DNA of 64,000 nt from Alitta virens (Eukaryota > Annelida > Polychaeta > Phyllodocida > Nereididae). Positions within the stretch are counted from its first letter, which is position 1; each line of letters starts with the position of its first letter. The notes beneath the pieces are model-generated. The model was given only the letters and a program-made list of their open reading frames with translations. It had not been told where the DNA came from and made no database searches. The stretch spans positions 26,442,970-26,506,969 of the forward strand of contig OW028584.1 in the NCBI GenBank assembly GCA_932294295.1, written 5' to 3'. A program made the position numbers and the translations under genes. This document shows, piece after piece, positions 61,152-64,000 of the stretch.

Positions 61152-63992
61152 TCATAAATTCAGTTTGTCTGGCATGCGAATATTCCTTCCAGACCGGGAT
61201 CGGAGTACTCTTGGTGAAGTCTGCACAGGTTTCACGGGAACTGGATTCGTCATCCGAGGTTGTTGATGGACACTAGGGGGCCGTTCTACAAGCCTGTGGG
61301 GGACTAATTGTCTGGGTTCAGCACACTGTTCAGATGGTTTACTTGGAGATGGATGGACAGGGGTCACAATACGGGGCGCAGTGGCTTGACGTGGGCTTGT
61401 AGGGGGCACAATGACAGCTTGTGTGGGTCGAATCGTCGTCCTGAGGAAAACTTGTTCTCTGATGTGCTGCCTATTCCGCCTCAAGGTGGAACCATTAGAA
61501 TCCTGGATAACGTAGGAACGGGGATCACTGGGCACACTTGATATGACTTTTGCTTTTTGCCATAATCCCTTAGATTGTTGTTGAAAATACACCAATTGAC
61601 CAGGGTACAAGGGTGCGTAGTCCTGTGGACGTGCTGCTCGATCAAAGCTAGTTTTCTGCGCTGTTTGTCGTTCTTCTAACAGCTCTCGAACTTGCTCCTT
61701 GTTACGATTTCCATCTTGTATATTACTTAGTAAAGTCGATCGTAGCTTCCTTCCCATGATTATTTCTGCTGGGCAAGGTGCATTGCTTGCAAGTGGGACA
61801 GTTCTCCAATGCAGCAATGCTAAGTATGGGTCTGTTCCAGAGTCTATCGCTTTCTTAAGAAAATTCTTAATAGTCTGTACATTCCGTTCAGCGAACCCAT
61901 TTCCCTGTGGTCTTCTTGGGGATGTTGTTACATGGTCAATAACATATTCACACATGAACTTCTTAAAGGCGTCACTGGCAAAATGGGGCCCATTGTCTGT
62001 GATTATCTTCTGAGGGATTCCGTACTCTGAGAAGATGCTCTTCATCACCTCCACCACTGTGCTACTGGGACTTGGAGTAGGTAGCTTCCTCACCACTGGG
62101 AATTTCGAATAATAATCGACTGCGAGCAGCCACGTATCTGTGCCGATATAGAATAGGTCTGCTCCAATGTTTTGCCATGCTCGACTGGGAATTTCAAAGT
62201 TTTTGAGTGGTTCGGGCGCTTGGGAGTTCTTGAATTTCTGGCATATTTCACAAGTATTGACCAATCGCTCTATGTCCTTGTACATGGTCAACCAGAATAC
62301 AGAGTCTTTGGCCAGAAGCTTTGTCTTCTCAATTCCCATGTGAGCTGTATGTAGCTGTTTCAGTATGGTGTCTTGCATTGAGTTCGGAATAACTATCTGT
62401 GAGCCCTTTAGGATAATGCCATCTTCGATGGATAACTGGTCCCTGATGGACCAATATTCACGGATATCAACAGGGATGTCCTTGATGGTCTCCGGCCATC
62501 CAATAGTGATGACTTCCTTCAGAGCGTTCAATGGTGGATCTTGTGATGTATTGTTCTTCAATTGTTGAATCTTTTCACTTGAAAATCGCACAAAGTCCAC
62601 TCTCATGTCCAGATTTATGGTCTCAGCATATTTTTTACTCGGCATCCTTGACAAAATGTCAGCTAATAAATTCTGGGATCCTGGCACGTACTGTATGCTG
62701 AAGTTATAACCTTGCAGTTGAATGACCATCCTCTGTAGGCGCGGTGGTGTGGCTGTTAATGATTTATCCAAAATCATTACTAATGGTTTATGATCGGTAA
62801 TGACTTCAAAATACCGGCCAAAAAGATATGAATTGAATCTCTTTGTAGCAAAGACTATTGCCAAAAGTTCTCTTTCTATGCATGAGTATCTCTGCTCTGT
62901 GGTTGTTAGACTTTTGCTGGCAAATGCGACGGGTCTTAGTTGCCCTCCCTCGTCAGGCTGAAGTAACGCTACGCCTAATCCTTTGAGACTGGCATCACAC
63001 TGGACGGTCACTTTCCTTTGCGCATCGTAATATCGCAGGCATGATTGCTGGGTGACCTCCTTCTTTAGGTTCTCAAAGGCCATCTGGTGATGTTCTTCCC
63101 AAATAAATTGATTGTCTTGCTTGAGTAATTCTCTAAGGATTGCTGATTTGTGACTAAAATTTCTTATAAACTTTGAAAGATAGGTTATAAAGCCTAAAAA
63201 GTTTTTCAGTTCTGCTTTGCTTTGTGGGGCTGACATTTCCAGCAAATCTTGTATTTTCCTTGGATCAGGTTTCATACCTTGCGATGTATATAAGTTTCCG
63301 AAGAAGGAGATGCTCTCTTTCTTGATTTCGCATTTTTCCGAGTTGATTTGAAGACCATGTTCTTTGGCTACTTGCATGAATTTCTTGAGATTGACATCAT
63401 GCTCTTGTTCGTCCACACCGAAAACCACAATGTCATCAGCTATGCCAACGGTACCAGGACACTTCTCGAGCAGCCGGTCCATCTCCATCTGAAATATGTC
63501 CTGGCTAACCTTCAGCCCAAAAGGTAAGCGTTTGAAACAATACCTTCCGAAGGGGCTTTGGAATGTTGTTAATTTCTGGCTTTCTTCCCCAAGTCGGACT
63601 GCCCAGTACCCAGCTTTCGCATCTAATTTCGAAAAAACTTTAGCCTTCGCGAACTTGTGATTAACTTCTTCAACTGTCTGATTTCGGTGGACAGGTCGTA
63701 CCAACGCTTCATTTAGTGCTCTTGGGTCGAGGCATATTCTTAAGGATCCATTACTTTTTGTGACATATGTCAAAGAACTGACCCACTCAGTGGGCTCCTC
63801 GATGCGCCTGATCACATCTTGTTCGACCATCCTGTCCAGCTCTGTCTTGATTTTATCTTTGAGGGCAATTGGCACTCTTCTCGGTGCATCTATGCGAGGT
63901 GTGATATTGGGGTTTGTTTTCAACTGATGTACATTCGGAAAACATCCGATCTTATCGAACTGGTCAGGGTATTCTTTCATGAGGTCCTCCAC
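61152..63992 (-). CDS. Gypsy pol: RT, RNase H, integrase (partial at 5' end)
   Basis: At least 946 codons without a stop. RT: VRPVHRNQTVEEV, KLDAKAGYWAVRL, FQSPFGRYCFKRLPFGLKVS and catalytic GIADDIVVFG. RNase H: VTVQCDASLKGLGVALLQ, ERELLAIVFATKRFNSYLFG, VITDHKPL. Integrase: zinc-binding HTAHMGIEKTK…CEICQKF, then Asp in ADLFYIGTDTWLLAVDYYSK, Asp in IITDNGPHFASDAF and Glu in PQGNGFAERNVQTIKNFLK, so the whole DDE triad is present. The C-terminal tail is Pro/Arg-rich without a chromodomain. The listed first codon is GTG and the frame is open to the window edge, so the true start lies outside. Resembles invertebrate Mag/C-clade-type gypsy elements. Confidence 0.9.
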   Translation of the reverse strand: MEDLMKEYPDQFDKIGCFPNVHQLKTNPNITPRIDAPRRVPIALKDKIKTELDRMVEQDVIRRIEEPTEWVSSLTYVTKSNGSLRICLDPRALNEALVRPVHRNQTVEEVNHKFAKAKVFSKLDAKAGYWAVRLGEESQKLTTFQSPFGRYCFKRLPFGLKVSQDIFQMEMDRLLEKCPGTVGIADDIVVFGVDEQEHDVNLKKFMQVAKEHGLQINSEKCEIKKESISFFGNLYTSQGMKPDPRKIQDLLEMSAPQSKAELKNFLGFITYLSKFIRNFSHKSAILRELLKQDNQFIWEEHHQMAFENLKKEVTQQSCLRYYDAQRKVTVQCDASLKGLGVALLQPDEGGQLRPVAFASKSLTTTEQRYSCIERELLAIVFATKRFNSYLFGRYFEVITDHKPLVMILDKSLTATPPRLQRMVIQLQGYNFSIQYVPGSQNLLADILSRMPSKKYAETINLDMRVDFVRFSSEKIQQLKNNTSQDPPLNALKEVITIGWPETIKDIPVDIREYWSIRDQLSIEDGIILKGSQIVIPNSMQDTILKQLHTAHMGIEKTKLLAKDSVFWLTMYKDIERLVNTCEICQKFKNSQAPEPLKNFEIPSRAWQNIGADLFYIGTDTWLLAVDYYSKFPVVRKLPTPSPSSTVVEVMKSIFSEYGIPQKIITDNGPHFASDAFKKFMCEYVIDHVTTSPRRPQGNGFAERNVQTIKNFLKKAIDSGTDPYLALLHWRTVPLASNAPCPAEIIMGRKLRSTLLSNIQDGNRNKEQVRELLEERQTAQKTSFDRAARPQDYAPLYPGQLVYFQQQSKGLWQKAKVISSVPSDPRSYVIQDSNGSTLRRNRQHIREQVFLRTTIRPTQAVIVPPTSPRQATAPRIVTPVHPSPSKPSEQCAEPRQLVPHRLVERPPSVHQQPRMTNPVPVKPVQTSPRVLRSRSGRNIRMPDKLNL

Positions 63993-64000
63993 ATTTCTAA

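Larger units (their letters stand above)
60544..64000 (-). mobile_element. Ty3/gypsy LTR retrotransposon, apparently young, runs off the window
   Basis: Minus strand. The 3' LTR is at 60,544-60,716, then a poly-T run (A-rich primer tract on the coding strand) at 60,717-60,734, a ~420-bp untranslated stretch, and a pol frame open from 61,152 past 63,992. Gag, protease, the 5' LTR and the far target-site copy are beyond the window. An undamaged 946-codon pol frame suggests recent insertion. Confidence 0.85.

Overview
This is a eukaryotic (animal) window. The host coding signal is one very large multi-exon gene with GT-AG introns, built from extracellular modules (MAM, parallel beta-helix, C-type lectin-like, EGF, PSI, von Willebrand D, cadherin, transmembrane). 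Much of the remaining DNA is transposable elements of many classes. The module set and the TE mix (errantivirus-like gypsy with env, jockey-like LINE, Tc1, PIF/Harbinger, hAT, P-element/THAP9-like, tRNA-derived SINEs) suggest an invertebrate metazoan, perhaps an invertebrate deuterostome or a lophotrochozoan. I cannot name the species.

Layout. 1-~6.6 kb: 3' part of a decayed Ty3/gypsy element with an env-like region, plus strand. ~6.6-10.3 kb: a minus-strand jockey-type LINE whose 3' end is cut off at the gypsy boundary. 10.5-49.5 kb: host gene A, plus strand. I placed 23 consecutive exons (8,127 nt, 2,708 codons plus stop) whose intron phases all match. The exon order gives beta-helix tail, MAM, beta-helix, C-type lectin-like, EGF, PSI, a long region ending in a furin-type basic site, Cys-rich repeats, vWF D, about ten EGF repeats, two cadherin repeats, a duplicated Thr/Ser stalk, one TM helix and a short tail. 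The beta-helix followed directly by a C-type lectin-like domain resembles the tricellular-junction protein Bark beetle/Anakonda; the vWF-D/EGF/cadherin part is additional. The 5' end of gene A is not identified.

Gene A introns hold a 3.6-kb TIR element sitting in a (TTATC)n tail, a GTGAGCTCAC-rich MITE, a 2.2-kb TTAA-flanked TIR element full of ACTCG motifs, a 4.8-kb TIR element with a nested 1.15-kb fold-back element, a LINE split by a PIF/Harbinger copy, and an IR/DR-type Tc1 element.

49.5-59.8 kb: 3' UTR, a hAT transposase remnant, a ~181-bp tandem satellite, a P-element/THAP9-like transposase with phase-compatible introns (minus strand), and a SINE. 59.8-60.5 kb: the last exon of a second, convergent paralogue of gene A (gene B, minus strand). 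It carries an in-frame stop, and its coding homology ends exactly at the LTR of a young, open Ty3/gypsy element (60,544 to beyond the window end). Gene B therefore looks broken in this haplotype, while gene A appears intact.
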